Shown: positions 24,035-32,845, numbered from the stretch's first letter. The stretch: 36,182 nucleotides of DNA from an uncultured Acetatifactor sp. (GCA_947588205.1 CANPYG010000020.1:1-36182); one strand, 5' to 3'. Notes: generated by a model from the letters alone, not told the origin. A program made the numbers and translations.

Positions 24035-24318
24035 GGGAAAAATCTGCATGCAGGAAACTGCCCGATGTTCCGACGGTGCCTGCCGTCAATGTCAGGATGA
24101 GTGCGCGCAGGTGGAAAAGCGTTTGCCGTCAAAATGAGTGCTTGCAGGCAGGAGAAACGTCGTCTGCCGCCAGGACAAGCGCTCACAGATAATAGGAATG
24201 ATTGCCGCTGCCCGAGAGGGGACAGCGGCAATTCGCGTTCCCAGGGATACCGTTCGCGCAAAAAAATCCTGAAAAGGAAAAGAGTATGGTAAGCTTGTAC
24301 AAGAAAGAATTTAAGGCA
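24035..24318 (+). other. Gene-free gap with degenerate repeats and a hairpin
   Basis: No supported gene. Three degenerate copies of a roughly 42-bp unit start at 24081, 24124 and 24165 (TGCCGYCA, then GAGTGC, then GCAGG). A 10-bp hairpin ATTGCCGCTG/CAGCGGCAAT lies at 24201-24232, without a T tract. A 27-codon frame at 24285-24368 (MVSLYKKEFKAGG start) has a fair ribosome site but no recognisable product. No clear promoter is visible. Confidence 0.5.
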
Positions 24319-24366
24319 GGAGGAGAGAATGGAAGGAGGAGAGAATGGAAGGAGGAGAGAGGGGAA
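24319..24366 (+). repeat. Three-copy 16-bp repeat duplicating a ribosome site and ATG
   Basis: Unit GGAGGAGAGAATGGAA at 24319-24334 and 24335-24350, and a variant GGAGGAGAGAGGGGAA at 24351-24366. Each unit contains a Shine-Dalgarno core and, in the first two, an ATG (24329, 24345) 5 nt downstream. The third copy is followed by an ATG at 24366. Because 16 is not a multiple of 3, the ATG at 24329 is out of frame with the ABC gene. Confidence 0.9.
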
Positions 24367-26267
24367 TGAAAGGAGTGCACAAAAAAGGAAAAGGCAGTAT
24401 GCAGGGAAAAGACAGCATCCAGGAAAAGGGCGGCATATTTTCCAATTATGCTTATCTTTACCGCGAACTGTTCCGGGCGGATCGGCGCAATTTCCGGCTT
24501 TTGCTGCTTCATCTGACCGGCGGGGTGGCGACAGCCTGCCTGGGGGTGTACTTGCCGAAGCTGCTGGTGAAGCTGGTGACGGAGGGCGTATCGACAACCC
24601 TTCTGCTGGCGTCGGTGATCGGCTTCTGCTGGCTGCTTCTTTTGGCGAAGGGAAGCCTTTGCTTTACCCTGCAGATGAAAAACCAGTGCCTGAAGCTGCG
24701 TCATATCCTGGAAGAAAAGGTGCTTCACCAAATCTGCGCCACGGACTACAGCAATCTGGAGGATCCGGTTTACCGGGGAAAGATTGAACGGGCGAAGGAG
24801 TTGTATCAGCACTGGAGCCGGGATGTATGCGAGTGTATTTATAATTCTGTCAATGTCATGATGGACGGGCTTAAATTTTTGATCCTCGGCGGGATTCTGG
24901 TGACCCTGCATCCTCTGGTGATTGCGCTGATGCTTCTTTGCTGCCTGATCCAGAAGTGGGCCGGGCAGCGTCAAATTGCCTGGACGAAGAAAAACCGCAT
25001 CCACTGGGAATCTTTGGAGCGGAAGATTGACTACATTTCCAATATCACCTGTGATTTTGACAGCGCGAAGGATCAGAGGTTGTACGCCACGGATGAATGG
25101 CTGCTGCCCAAAAGCAGGGGATATATGGAGGAGCGCAGCAGATGGAACAGACGGGAGCTGAAACAGAAGCTGGCTGCGGCGCTGATTTCCCGGGGCGCTT
25201 TTGTCCTGCAGCAGGCAGCCGTCTATGGCTTTTTGATCTGGGGCGTGCTTGAAGGCCGGATCACAGGGGATGAATTCGCCCTCTATGTGGCTGCGGCGAT
25301 CCAGATGAGCGAAACCCTCTTTTCCTTCGGCACTGAGATTGGGAAACTGCGGGAAATGATGCTTTCCATCGTCGATTACCGGGCTGTGGTGGAAGAAGGG
25401 GCGGGAAAAGAGGTGCCCGTAAAATCCCTCCCCCCGCTCAGTCATGCGCCGTCCATCACCCTTTCCAGGGTATCCTTTTCCTACCCCAATGCGGAGAAAA
25501 AGGCGCTGGAGGAGATCAACCTGCAGATCCGGGCTGGGGAACGGATCGCCATTGTGGGGTCAAACGGGGCAGGGAAGACCACGTTGGTAAAGCTTCTTTG
25601 CGGAATGTATCAGCCTACGCAGGGGCAGATTTCCCTTGACGGGATCCCCGGCGCAAACTGGGAGCGGGATGCATATTATCGGATGTTTTCCGTGGCTTTC
25701 CAGGATTTCGTGGTGATGCCGGGAACCATCGGTGAAAATGTGGCGGGCTGTCAGACACAGCAGCTCGACCGAAACAGGGTGCGTCGGTGTCTGGAACAGG
25801 CGGGACTGTGGGAAGCGGTTGAAAAGCTGCCGCAAGGAATGGATACGCCCATGCCGAAGGCAATGTTCCGGGAGGGGCGGAATCTTTCAGGCGGGGAGAC
25901 TCAGAAGCTTCTGCTGGCCCGGGCCATTTATCGGGACGCCCCCATCCTGATCCTGGATGAGCCCACCGCTGCGCTGGACGCCATTGCGGAAAACGATCTG
26001 TACCAAAGCTATGGGAGGCTGACGGAAAATAGGACTTCCATCTACATTTCCCACCGCCTGGCCAGCACCCGCTTCTGTGACCGGATCCTGATGATGGAAG
26101 CAGGACGGATCCTTGAGGAGGGCAGCCATGACGAACTGATGGCGAAAAAGGGAGCCTATTACCGTCTGTTTGAGATTCAAAGCCATTATTATCAGCACGA
26201 TAGATCACAGGAGTTTACTTCACAGCAGGATCCGTCATGGGAGGTGAGCAGTTATGTCAGCGAATGA
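24345..26267 (+). CDS. ABC exporter subunit, fused permease and ATPase (first of a pair)
   Basis: 640 residues from 24345; 24366 (633 residues) is equally possible. Type IV ABC half-exporter: about six membrane helices in residues 40-320, then the nucleotide-binding domain. Motifs are Walker A GSNGAGKT (405-412), Q loop AFQDF, signature LSGGE, Walker B ILILDEPTAALD and switch histidine in YISHR. The catalytic glutamate is present. It overlaps the second subunit by 14 bp, indicating a heterodimer. The substrate is unknown. Position behind a LytTR/GHKL system suggests export of, or resistance to, a peptide or antimicrobial, by analogy only. Confidence 0.92.
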   Translation: MEGGERGMKGVHKKGKGSMQGKDSIQEKGGIFSNYAYLYRELFRADRRNFRLLLLHLTGGVATACLGVYLPKLLVKLVTEGVSTTLLLASVIGFCWLLLLAKGSLCFTLQMKNQCLKLRHILEEKVLHQICATDYSNLEDPVYRGKIERAKELYQHWSRDVCECIYNSVNVMMDGLKFLILGGILVTLHPLVIALMLLCCLIQKWAGQRQIAWTKKNRIHWESLERKIDYISNITCDFDSAKDQRLYATDEWLLPKSRGYMEERSRWNRRELKQKLAAALISRGAFVLQQAAVYGFLIWGVLEGRITGDEFALYVAAAIQMSETLFSFGTEIGKLREMMLSIVDYRAVVEEGAGKEVPVKSLPPLSHAPSITLSRVSFSYPNAEKKALEEINLQIRAGERIAIVGSNGAGKTTLVKLLCGMYQPTQGQISLDGIPGANWERDAYYRMFSVAFQDFVVMPGTIGENVAGCQTQQLDRNRVRRCLEQAGLWEAVEKLPQGMDTPMPKAMFREGRNLSGGETQKLLLARAIYRDAPILILDEPTAALDAIAENDLYQSYGRLTENRTSIYISHRLASTRFCDRILMMEAGRILEEGSHDELMAKKGAYYRLFEIQSHYYQHDRSQEFTSQQDPSWEVSSYVSE

Positions 26268-28110
26268 GAAAAAGAGCATATGGAAGCAGACGGCGGAGGT
26301 TTTGCGCCTGAACTGGCGGGCGCAGAGGCTGATGTGGCGGATCGCCAGGGGAAAAACCATTCTGGATTATATCGGAGCCCTTCTGTCCGTATGCGGAGGT
26401 TACTGGAATATCATTTTTTCCGCAAGGCTCCTGGATGAAGTTCTGTACCGGCGGGATCCGATGCGCCTGTTGATGATCGTTGCGGGACTTCTCGGCGGCG
26501 ATGCTTTGATCTATCTGTTGCGGAAACTGATCGACGCGGCGGGCGCGGGGCTGGGATTTTCCTTTGGCTATCGGCAAAAGATGGTCTTCGGGGATAAGCT
26601 GATGAGCCTGGATTATGAGGCGTTGGAAAGTGAAGAGGTGCGGACCGCCTTTAAAAGGGTGGAAAGAGAAACCTTTAACGACGGCAAAAATCTGCAGGCG
26701 CTTTGGAGCCTTCCCTGGCTCTTTGCCGATCTGGTATCCATCGGCATCGCCCTGTCGATCTTTATCGGCTTGTTTTTGCAACTGTCCCGGATGCGGGGAT
26801 GGCTTGTGGCCGGGCTCGTATTTTCCGGCTTCGGGATCTGGCTGGCGTCTGTCTGTGCGGGCCGGGGAGAAAGAGTTTTTGAAGAGTGTCAGGAGAAGAT
26901 CAGCGAAAACTGTGTGCAACGGGATGGATATATGGATTTCCTGGGAGATTACCGGAGGGGAAAAGAAATCCGCATTTTCCGGCTGGGCAATCTCCTGATC
27001 GAAAAGCTGATGGATACCCATCATTTTAACGATCTGGCGCTGGACGAAAGGAACCGCAAGAGCATCCTGTACAGCCTGATTGAATTGACCGGGGAAACCG
27101 CCGTCATGACGCTCAACCGTTGTATTGCCGCAGCTGCATCCCTGTCCGGGCTCATCACTGTCGGCGGCATGATGCAGTATGTGGAGGTGTTGGAGAACTT
27201 GTCGCAGGCAGTAAAAATGGTATTCGTGGAAGGTTATTCCCTTTGGTACAACGCCCATTATCTGGAACGGTATTTTGAATTTCTGGATACGCCAACCAGA
27301 TCAAACAAGTCGGGACGCATCCCGGTGGAGAAGCGCACGGATGGGGATTACCGGATCCGCTTTGACCACGTTTCCTTCCGTTATCCGGGAAGCGAAGAAT
27401 ATGCGATCAAGGATCTTTGCATGGAATTCAAGGTCGGGGAGAAGCTGGCGGTGGTAGGCGTGAACGGAAGCGGCAAGTCCACCTTTATTAAGCTGTTGTG
27501 CCGCCTCTATGATCCCGAAGCGGGAACCATTTATATGAACGATATCGACATCAAACGCTACGATTACAAGGAGTACCTTTCCCTCTTTTCCGTGGTATTC
27601 CAGGACTTCAAGCTCTTTTCCTTCAGCATCGGCGAGAACGTGGCCGTCGCCGAAACCTATGATCGGGAAAGGGTGAGGACAGCCCTGGAAAAGGCGGGGC
27701 TGGGAGAGTTCCTGGCAAAGCATGCAAGCGGCCTGGATACCATTCTGTACCGGAATTTTGATAAGGAAGGGGTGGAGATTTCAGGCGGGGAGGCGCAGAA
27801 GATTGCCCTGGCCAGAGCCGTCTGCAAGGGAACCGCCCTGGTGATCCTGGATGAACCCACCGCTGCCCTGGATCCTGTCTCGGAATATGAGATTTATAAG
27901 CGGTTCAACGACCTGGTGGCGGACCGCACCACCGTCTATATTTCCCATCGCATGTCGTCCTGCCGTTTCTGTGGGGATATTGCGGTTTTTGATGGGGGAA
28001 GACTGGTGCAGAGAGGATCCCATGAAGAGCTGATGAACCGGACGGACGGGAAATATTATAAGCTCTGGACGGCGCAGGCGCAGCATTATACGGCTTCGTC
28101 AGAAGAATGA
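26254..28110 (+). CDS. ABC exporter subunit, fused permease and ATPase (second of a pair)
   Basis: 618 residues, with a membrane domain of about six helices (about 35-320) and a nucleotide-binding domain. Motifs are Walker A GVNGSGKST (402-410), Q loop VFQDF, signature ISGGE (one change from LSGGE), Walker B LVILDEPTAALD and YISHR. Both subunits keep the catalytic glutamate, so both ATP sites may be active. The N-terminal helix has an odd TAEVLRLNWRAQRLMWRIA stretch. The overlap with the first subunit and similar length support a heterodimeric exporter. Confidence 0.92.
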   Translation: MSANEKKSIWKQTAEVLRLNWRAQRLMWRIARGKTILDYIGALLSVCGGYWNIIFSARLLDEVLYRRDPMRLLMIVAGLLGGDALIYLLRKLIDAAGAGLGFSFGYRQKMVFGDKLMSLDYEALESEEVRTAFKRVERETFNDGKNLQALWSLPWLFADLVSIGIALSIFIGLFLQLSRMRGWLVAGLVFSGFGIWLASVCAGRGERVFEECQEKISENCVQRDGYMDFLGDYRRGKEIRIFRLGNLLIEKLMDTHHFNDLALDERNRKSILYSLIELTGETAVMTLNRCIAAAASLSGLITVGGMMQYVEVLENLSQAVKMVFVEGYSLWYNAHYLERYFEFLDTPTRSNKSGRIPVEKRTDGDYRIRFDHVSFRYPGSEEYAIKDLCMEFKVGEKLAVVGVNGSGKSTFIKLLCRLYDPEAGTIYMNDIDIKRYDYKEYLSLFSVVFQDFKLFSFSIGENVAVAETYDRERVRTALEKAGLGEFLAKHASGLDTILYRNFDKEGVEISGGEAQKIALARAVCKGTALVILDEPTAALDPVSEYEIYKRFNDLVADRTTVYISHRMSSCRFCGDIAVFDGGRLVQRGSHEELMNRTDGKYYKLWTAQAQHYTASSEE

Positions 28111-28234
28111 TTTCTGAAAGCCGATGAAAAGAAGCTTGTAGAGTAAATTCTGCTCCTTGTATTTTTTCTCATAATGTGGCAGAATGGAGGTGGATACAGA
28201 TAGGTCATAGATAAGCGCAAAAGGCGGTAGTTCC

Positions 28235-29170
28235 ATGGAAGAGTTTGAACTGGCAAAAAGGCTTAAGGACAATATCAATCGTGTTTTCGTCGGCAAGGAG
28301 GATGTAGTGGAAAAGCTGCTCATATGCCTGTTTGCCGGGGGACATGTTCTGCTGGAGGATGTGCCGGGAGTGGGGAAGACGACCCTGGCGAATGCGCTGG
28401 CGAGAAGTATGCAGGGAAGCTTTGGCAGGATTCAGTTTACTCCGGATACCCTTCCGGGGGATGTGACCGGAGTCTCTGTTTATAACAGGAAAACAGAAGA
28501 ATTTGAATACCGTCCGGGAGCAGTGATGAACCAGATTTTGCTCGCGGATGAGATCAACAGGACCTCTCCCAAGACCCAGGCAAGCCTTCTGGAAGCCATG
28601 GCGGAAGGGCAGGTAACGGTGGATGGGGCGGTTCATGGTCTGCCGCAGCCTTTTATGGTCATCGCCACCCAGAATCCCATAGAATTTATCGGAACCTATG
28701 CGCTTCCGGAGGCACAGCTGGATCGTTTTATGATGCGCCTGACCATAGGCTACCCAGGGCGGGAGGAAGAAATACGGATGGCGTTACAGCTCCTGAAGGG
28801 GCAGACTCCGGACAGGGTGGAGGTATCCTGCAGCGCTGAGGAGGTTCTTCATATCCGTGACCTGGTTTCCGGGCTGCTGGTAAAGGAATCTGTGATAGGT
28901 TATATGGATGATATCATTTCTTCTACCAGGCGGGACGAGCGGTTTCTGTTGGGCGCAAGTCCCAGGGCATTCCTTTCCCTGCTCCGCGCTTCCCAGGCAA
29001 GGGCATTTTTACAGGGAAGGGATTTTGTGAAGCCGGACGATGTGAAAGCAATAGCGCCGGATGTGCTTCTTCACAGGCTGGTGCCTTCGTCGGAAGCGAA
29101 GATCAGAAAGGAGAACAGCGTGGAAATCTTAAATGCGCTGATCCGCCAGGTGAAGGTGCCGATAGAATAG
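28235..29170 (+). CDS. MoxR-family AAA+ ATPase
   Basis: 311 residues. Walker A is EDVPGVGKTT (41-50) and Walker B is ILLADEINR (101-109). The text GQVTVDGAVHGLPQPFMVIATQNPIEFIGTYALPEAQLDRF follows the MoxR pattern across sensor 1 and the arginine finger (described here only by family; positions about 125-165). MoxR proteins act as chaperone-like ATPases that help assemble or mature partner proteins. The partners are usually encoded alongside, here the DUF58 and transglutaminase-like genes. Confidence 0.93.
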   Translation: MEEFELAKRLKDNINRVFVGKEDVVEKLLICLFAGGHVLLEDVPGVGKTTLANALARSMQGSFGRIQFTPDTLPGDVTGVSVYNRKTEEFEYRPGAVMNQILLADEINRTSPKTQASLLEAMAEGQVTVDGAVHGLPQPFMVIATQNPIEFIGTYALPEAQLDRFMMRLTIGYPGREEEIRMALQLLKGQTPDRVEVSCSAEEVLHIRDLVSGLLVKESVIGYMDDIISSTRRDERFLLGASPRAFLSLLRASQARAFLQGRDFVKPDDVKAIAPDVLLHRLVPSSEAKIRKENSVEILNALIRQVKVPIE

Positions 29171-29282
29171 CGTGAAAGGAACCGGACGGAAAAGAGCGGC
29201 TAGGGGAAGAGGCGTGTGGAAACAGCCGGGCAGGGAAGATCAGGGAAAGATAGAAGGAATGAATGGAAGGAAAAGGCTCTCG

Positions 29283-30440
29283 ATGAGGCTGCGCCGGTGT
29301 ATTCTGGCGGGCCTGTGGATTTTATCATTGATCACGATCAGTTTTTACGGAGGCGCTGTCAGCTACGGCTTCTTTTTTGGCGTATCCATGGTTCCGGTGA
29401 TTTCGTTCCTTTATTTGTTGTGTGTCTATGCCAGGTTTAAGATTTATCAGGAAACAACCAGAAGGAGCATTGTGTGCGGGCAGCGGGAGCCTTATTTTTT
29501 TACGCTGCAGAATGATGATTATTTCTCCTATGTCTCTGTCAGCGTCAGGATGCATTCTTCTTTTTCTTATGTAGAGGATTCCTTTGAAGACGTCGAATAT
29601 GAATTGTTTCCGGGAGACAGATCCGTCTTTGAAACAAAAATTGTCTGCAAATACCGGGGAGAATATGAAATAGGGGTAAAGGATGTCTTTATCACGGATT
29701 TTTTCCGGCTTTTCCGGCTGCGCTATGCGGTTTCGGGACAGATTAAGGCGCTTGTTGCGCCGCGCATAGTGAAGCTGTCCGAATTAAAAAGCATTGCGGA
29801 CCTGCCCGTCCTGATGCAGAGGGAAGCCATGGGCGACAGCGAAGCGGATATCCTGGTGAGGGATTATGTGGAAGGGGACAGCTTAAAGCAGATTCACTGG
29901 AAGGCGACCGCCAGGGAAGGGCAGCCCAAGGTCAGGACAACCCTGGGCAAGGAGAGCCGTGGCATTTCTATCTTTTGCGATACCAGACGTTACAGTCAGG
30001 AAAAAAAGGAGTATCTTCCTCTGGAAAATAAGATTTTGGAGGCGTTTTTGGCAGTGGGCTTCTTTTTCGCGGACAAAAACAGAAGGTTCACCGCCTTTTA
30101 CGGCCAAAAGGGCATTACCCGGCAGCAGGTGGAAGGCCTCCGGTCTTTTGAGGACTTTTATAAAAAGGTGTCGGAGTTGAGCTTTGGGGAAGAGGAGGAT
30201 CTGGGACAGGTGCTGGAAGGGGCGGTACGCTTAGAGCCTGTGGGCGGCATCGTATTCTGTGTGCTGCACGAGCTTTCGCCTGTGATCCTGGAGGTCACGG
30301 AGAGGATGACGGCGGGGGGCGTGATCGTAGTGCTGTATCTCGTAACGCAGAAGGATGCGGCGGAATATGTAAGGCTGGGAAGCTCAAGAAGGAAGATAGT
30401 AGTGCTTTCCGCAGAGGAAGGGCTGGAGGGGAGGATGTAA
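29283..30440 (+). CDS. DUF58 domain membrane protein
   Basis: 385 residues from the ATG at 29283, which has AAAGG 6 nt upstream. A GTG at 29172 (422 residues, 1 bp after the MoxR stop) is possible, but it has no ribosome site and would add a basic low-complexity stretch. Two hydrophobic segments lie near the N-terminus (ILAGLWILSLITISFYGG and FFFGVSMVPVISFLYLLCVY). The DUF58 signature RDYVEGDSLKQIHWKATARE is in the middle. The domain resembles von Willebrand factor-type folds. Its stop shares one base with the next ATG. It is a standard partner of MoxR ATPases. Confidence 0.88.
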   Translation: MRLRRCILAGLWILSLITISFYGGAVSYGFFFGVSMVPVISFLYLLCVYARFKIYQETTRRSIVCGQREPYFFTLQNDDYFSYVSVSVRMHSSFSYVEDSFEDVEYELFPGDRSVFETKIVCKYRGEYEIGVKDVFITDFFRLFRLRYAVSGQIKALVAPRIVKLSELKSIADLPVLMQREAMGDSEADILVRDYVEGDSLKQIHWKATAREGQPKVRTTLGKESRGISIFCDTRRYSQEKKEYLPLENKILEAFLAVGFFFADKNRRFTAFYGQKGITRQQVEGLRSFEDFYKKVSELSFGEEEDLGQVLEGAVRLEPVGGIVFCVLHELSPVILEVTERMTAGGVIVVLYLVTQKDAAEYVRLGSSRRKIVVLSAEEGLEGRM

Positions 30441-32845
30441 TGGAAATCCGGAGCCGCTTGCATATAAATGGGATCTATCGTTTGCTGAATGCTGTGGCCC
30501 TGGCATGCATCGGTGTGTTTGCGCTGGGTAAAATTCTCGGCCTTACGGATGTATCGAGGCTGAATATCCTGGTTTTGTTTGTTACGCTTCTTGCGATGAC
30601 GTCCGTGAATTTTTTCCCGTGGAAGGGAAAACTTCTGTGCTTGTTATCCGCAGCTGCGCTTTGGGGAGTATCCGCGGCGGTTGTGGGTCTGGAAACGGAG
30701 GCGGCGTTTCTGGGAACATATCTCAGATGGTGTATGGGATATCCTGCGGAGCGCTCCGGATGGGCCGTGGGATGCCAGCTGGTTCAGACGGCGGCGATCG
30801 CCGCGGCAGCATTCCTGCTGGAGATTCTGCTAGAAAAGATCCGGTTTTTGAAGGTTTTCTTGGCTTTGCTTTGCATGACCGCTTTGGCGGTCTGTCTGTT
30901 TACGCATAAGACGATTCCCCATATGGGGGTGGTTTTTGTTATTTTTTATGTGGTGGAGGTATATCTGGAGCGCTTTTTAGGACGCTGGAACAGGGTGCAT
31001 GGGGGAAGCGCCCAGGATAGGGGAACCAAGGCGCAGATCGTGTGGCTTTCCCCTTTCCTGATCGCGTTTTTGTTCATGACCTCGGTAATGCCTGCGCCGG
31101 AGGAGCCCTTGCGCTGGGATGGGGTAAAAAATGTATATCAGCAGCTGAGAGAGATGGTGCAGTCGGTGTCTTGGGAGCTTTTTCCGGGAGGGAATGATAC
31201 ATTTGATTTTTCCCTCAGCGGTTTTTCCGAGGAAGGAAAGCTGGGAGGAGGAGTCCGTAAGAGCGACCGCGAGGTGATGAAGCTCCGTTGGGAAAAGGCT
31301 TATGTGCCGGGCATTTATCTGACCGGAAATATATTGGATACCTTTGATGGAAGGCAGTGGACGAAAACGGATCATGGGAAAGAAGAGGAGCGTTTCCTGG
31401 ATACTTTGGAAACCTTGAACGCCGTGGAAGCGCTGGACGGAACCCACCGGGAGGATTATCTGCTTGAGGTCGGTCTGCAGCTGGAATATCAGTATTTCCG
31501 TTCGGAGTATGTTTTTGCACCGTTAAAGGCGTTTGAGATACGGGATGACGCATCCGAATTGGAATTTTCCTTTGATGGCGGAGACATGCTTTCGGGAAAA
31601 CGGCTTGGAAGGGGGAGCAGTTTTCATATTAGGTATTATCAGCTGAATATAGGGGAGGATTTGTTTGATGAGCTGGCGGACCGGCTGTTGGAAGAGGGGC
31701 AGTTATCGGACGGGAGCCCTTCAGAGGGGCAGCTATCGGACGAACAGCTGCTGAACGGGTATCTATGGAATGAACAGCTGCGGACCGCGCAGATTTCTGA
31801 GAAACTCGCAGCCCACAGACAAGGCATCTATGAGAATTATCTGGATGAGGTAACGCTTTCACAGGAGGCTGCGGAATACCTGGCCAGGATCACGGAAGGA
31901 AAGTCGACCGCTATGGAGAGACTGCGGGCGATAGAAAGCGAACTGCGTTCCTTCACCTATACGGGAAGTCCCGGAAGCCTGCCAAAGACCATTACGGATG
32001 CAGGGGCGTTCCTGGATTATTTCCTTTTGGAAAGCCGGAAAGGATACTGCACCTATTTTGCCACAGCCTTTGTTCTGTTAGCCAGGGCGCAGGGGATTCC
32101 AGCGCGGTATGTGCAGGGCTTCTGTGTGCCGGTAGAGAGGAACGGGGAAACGGTCGTCCTGTCTGGCATGGCGCATTCCTGGCCGGAGGTCTATATCGCC
32201 GGATTGGGGTGGATTCCTTTTGAGCCGACGCCCGGATATGAAAGTTTTAGATATGCGCCCTGGAAGGTGAGCGGCAGGGAAGGGCTGTCTACACAGGAAA
32301 ACCGGGAAGAAGATGGGAATGCGGGAGAGATGGACGAAGAAGGGCTGCCTGATGAGAAGGACGGGGAGGAGGAGTCCGGGAATGAAGAAGAGGATGCGAA
32401 AGAAGCCGAGGCGATAGTAAGGCGCAGGAACCTGGAAAGGGCTTTCAAAATGCTCATCTGGGGGATATCCGCCCTCCTCGCGGTTGGAATACTGGCGCTT
32501 GCGGGCGAGATTCTATATGTAAGATACCTATATGGGAAAATGAGCCTGGAAGAGAAGCTGAATGTAGAGGCCAGGAGAAATCTGAGGATATTGACATGGC
32601 TCGGGGTCAGGCAAAGGGAGGATGAGACCCTGCAGGAGCTTAAGGAGCGCGCGTCACGGATGCAGGATATGCCCCCGCTCCGTTTTATAGAGATTTACGA
32701 AACGGTTTTATACGGCGGGAAGGCGGTCAGCGGGAAACTGCTGGAGGAGACGAAACAGGAGAGAACCGCCCTTTATGTCTTGTTGAAACGGAAGAAAAAA
32801 ATCTTTTTCATCCTTTATCGGGTTGCGGAAAATACGCTTATATGA
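30440..32845 (+). CDS. Membrane transglutaminase-like protein (DUF3488/DUF4129 type)
   Basis: 801 residues. The N-terminal part (about 10-225) has several membrane helices. An extracytoplasmic region follows, then a transglutaminase-like core with C537 in GYCTYFATAFVLLARAQGIP and H579 in MAHSWPEVY. The third residue is in GWIPFEPTPGY, where an acid (here Glu) is typical of this bacterial group. An acidic linker and one more membrane helix (about 670-695) precede a DUF4129-like tail. An in-frame 30-bp repeat lies in the external part. The protein probably acts as a protease or cross-linker at the cell surface; substrate unknown. Third gene of the MoxR-DUF58 module, overlapping DUF58 by one base. 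Confidence 0.9.
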   Translation: MEIRSRLHINGIYRLLNAVALACIGVFALGKILGLTDVSRLNILVLFVTLLAMTSVNFFPWKGKLLCLLSAAALWGVSAAVVGLETEAAFLGTYLRWCMGYPAERSGWAVGCQLVQTAAIAAAAFLLEILLEKIRFLKVFLALLCMTALAVCLFTHKTIPHMGVVFVIFYVVEVYLERFLGRWNRVHGGSAQDRGTKAQIVWLSPFLIAFLFMTSVMPAPEEPLRWDGVKNVYQQLREMVQSVSWELFPGGNDTFDFSLSGFSEEGKLGGGVRKSDREVMKLRWEKAYVPGIYLTGNILDTFDGRQWTKTDHGKEEERFLDTLETLNAVEALDGTHREDYLLEVGLQLEYQYFRSEYVFAPLKAFEIRDDASELEFSFDGGDMLSGKRLGRGSSFHIRYYQLNIGEDLFDELADRLLEEGQLSDGSPSEGQLSDEQLLNGYLWNEQLRTAQISEKLAAHRQGIYENYLDEVTLSQEAAEYLARITEGKSTAMERLRAIESELRSFTYTGSPGSLPKTITDAGAFLDYFLLESRKGYCTYFATAFVLLARAQGIPARYVQGFCVPVERNGETVVLSGMAHSWPEVYIAGLGWIPFEPTPGYESFRYAPWKVSGREGLSTQENREEDGNAGEMDEEGLPDEKDGEEESGNEEEDAKEAEAIVRRRNLERAFKMLIWGISALLAVGILALAGEILYVRYLYGKMSLEEKLNVEARRNLRILTWLGVRQREDETLQELKERASRMQDMPPLRFIEIYETVLYGGKAVSGKLLEETKQERTALYVLLKRKKKIFFILYRVAENTLI
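31693..31743 (+). repeat. In-frame 30-bp repeat in the transglutaminase gene
   Basis: AGAGGGGCAGYTATCGGACG occurs starting at about 31693 and 31723, 30 bp apart. It encodes EEGQLSDGSP and SEGQLSDEQL. It lies in a Gln/Glu-rich stretch about 120 residues before the catalytic cysteine. Confidence 0.8.

Noticed and set aside
24201..24232. Terminator after the GHKL kinase
   Set aside because: The 10-bp hairpin is good but is followed by CGCG-containing DNA and no T tract, so I list it only as a hairpin.
24329..24787. 152-codon + strand frame overlapping the start of the ABC gene
   Set aside because: It has a ribosome site but only because the 16-bp repeat duplicates it. Its sequence is a Gly/Arg-rich shadow of the ABC frame. 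Kept only as a possible competing start in the findings.
24183..25445. 420-codon open frame on the - strand opposite the first ABC subunit
   Set aside because: It is antisense to a gene with complete ABC motifs, has no ribosome site, and its translation is Pro/His/Gln-rich without any domain pattern. Long antisense frames are expected in GC-rich coding DNA.
26257..27258. 333-codon open frame on the - strand opposite the second ABC subunit
   Set aside because: Same reasons: antisense shadow of a clear ABC gene with no recognisable motif and no start signal.
28157..28185. Promoter for the MoxR module (TTGTAT, 17 bp, CAGAAT)
   Set aside because: The -10 box is poor and nearby CATAAT has the wrong spacing. 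Read-through from the ABC genes cannot be excluded.
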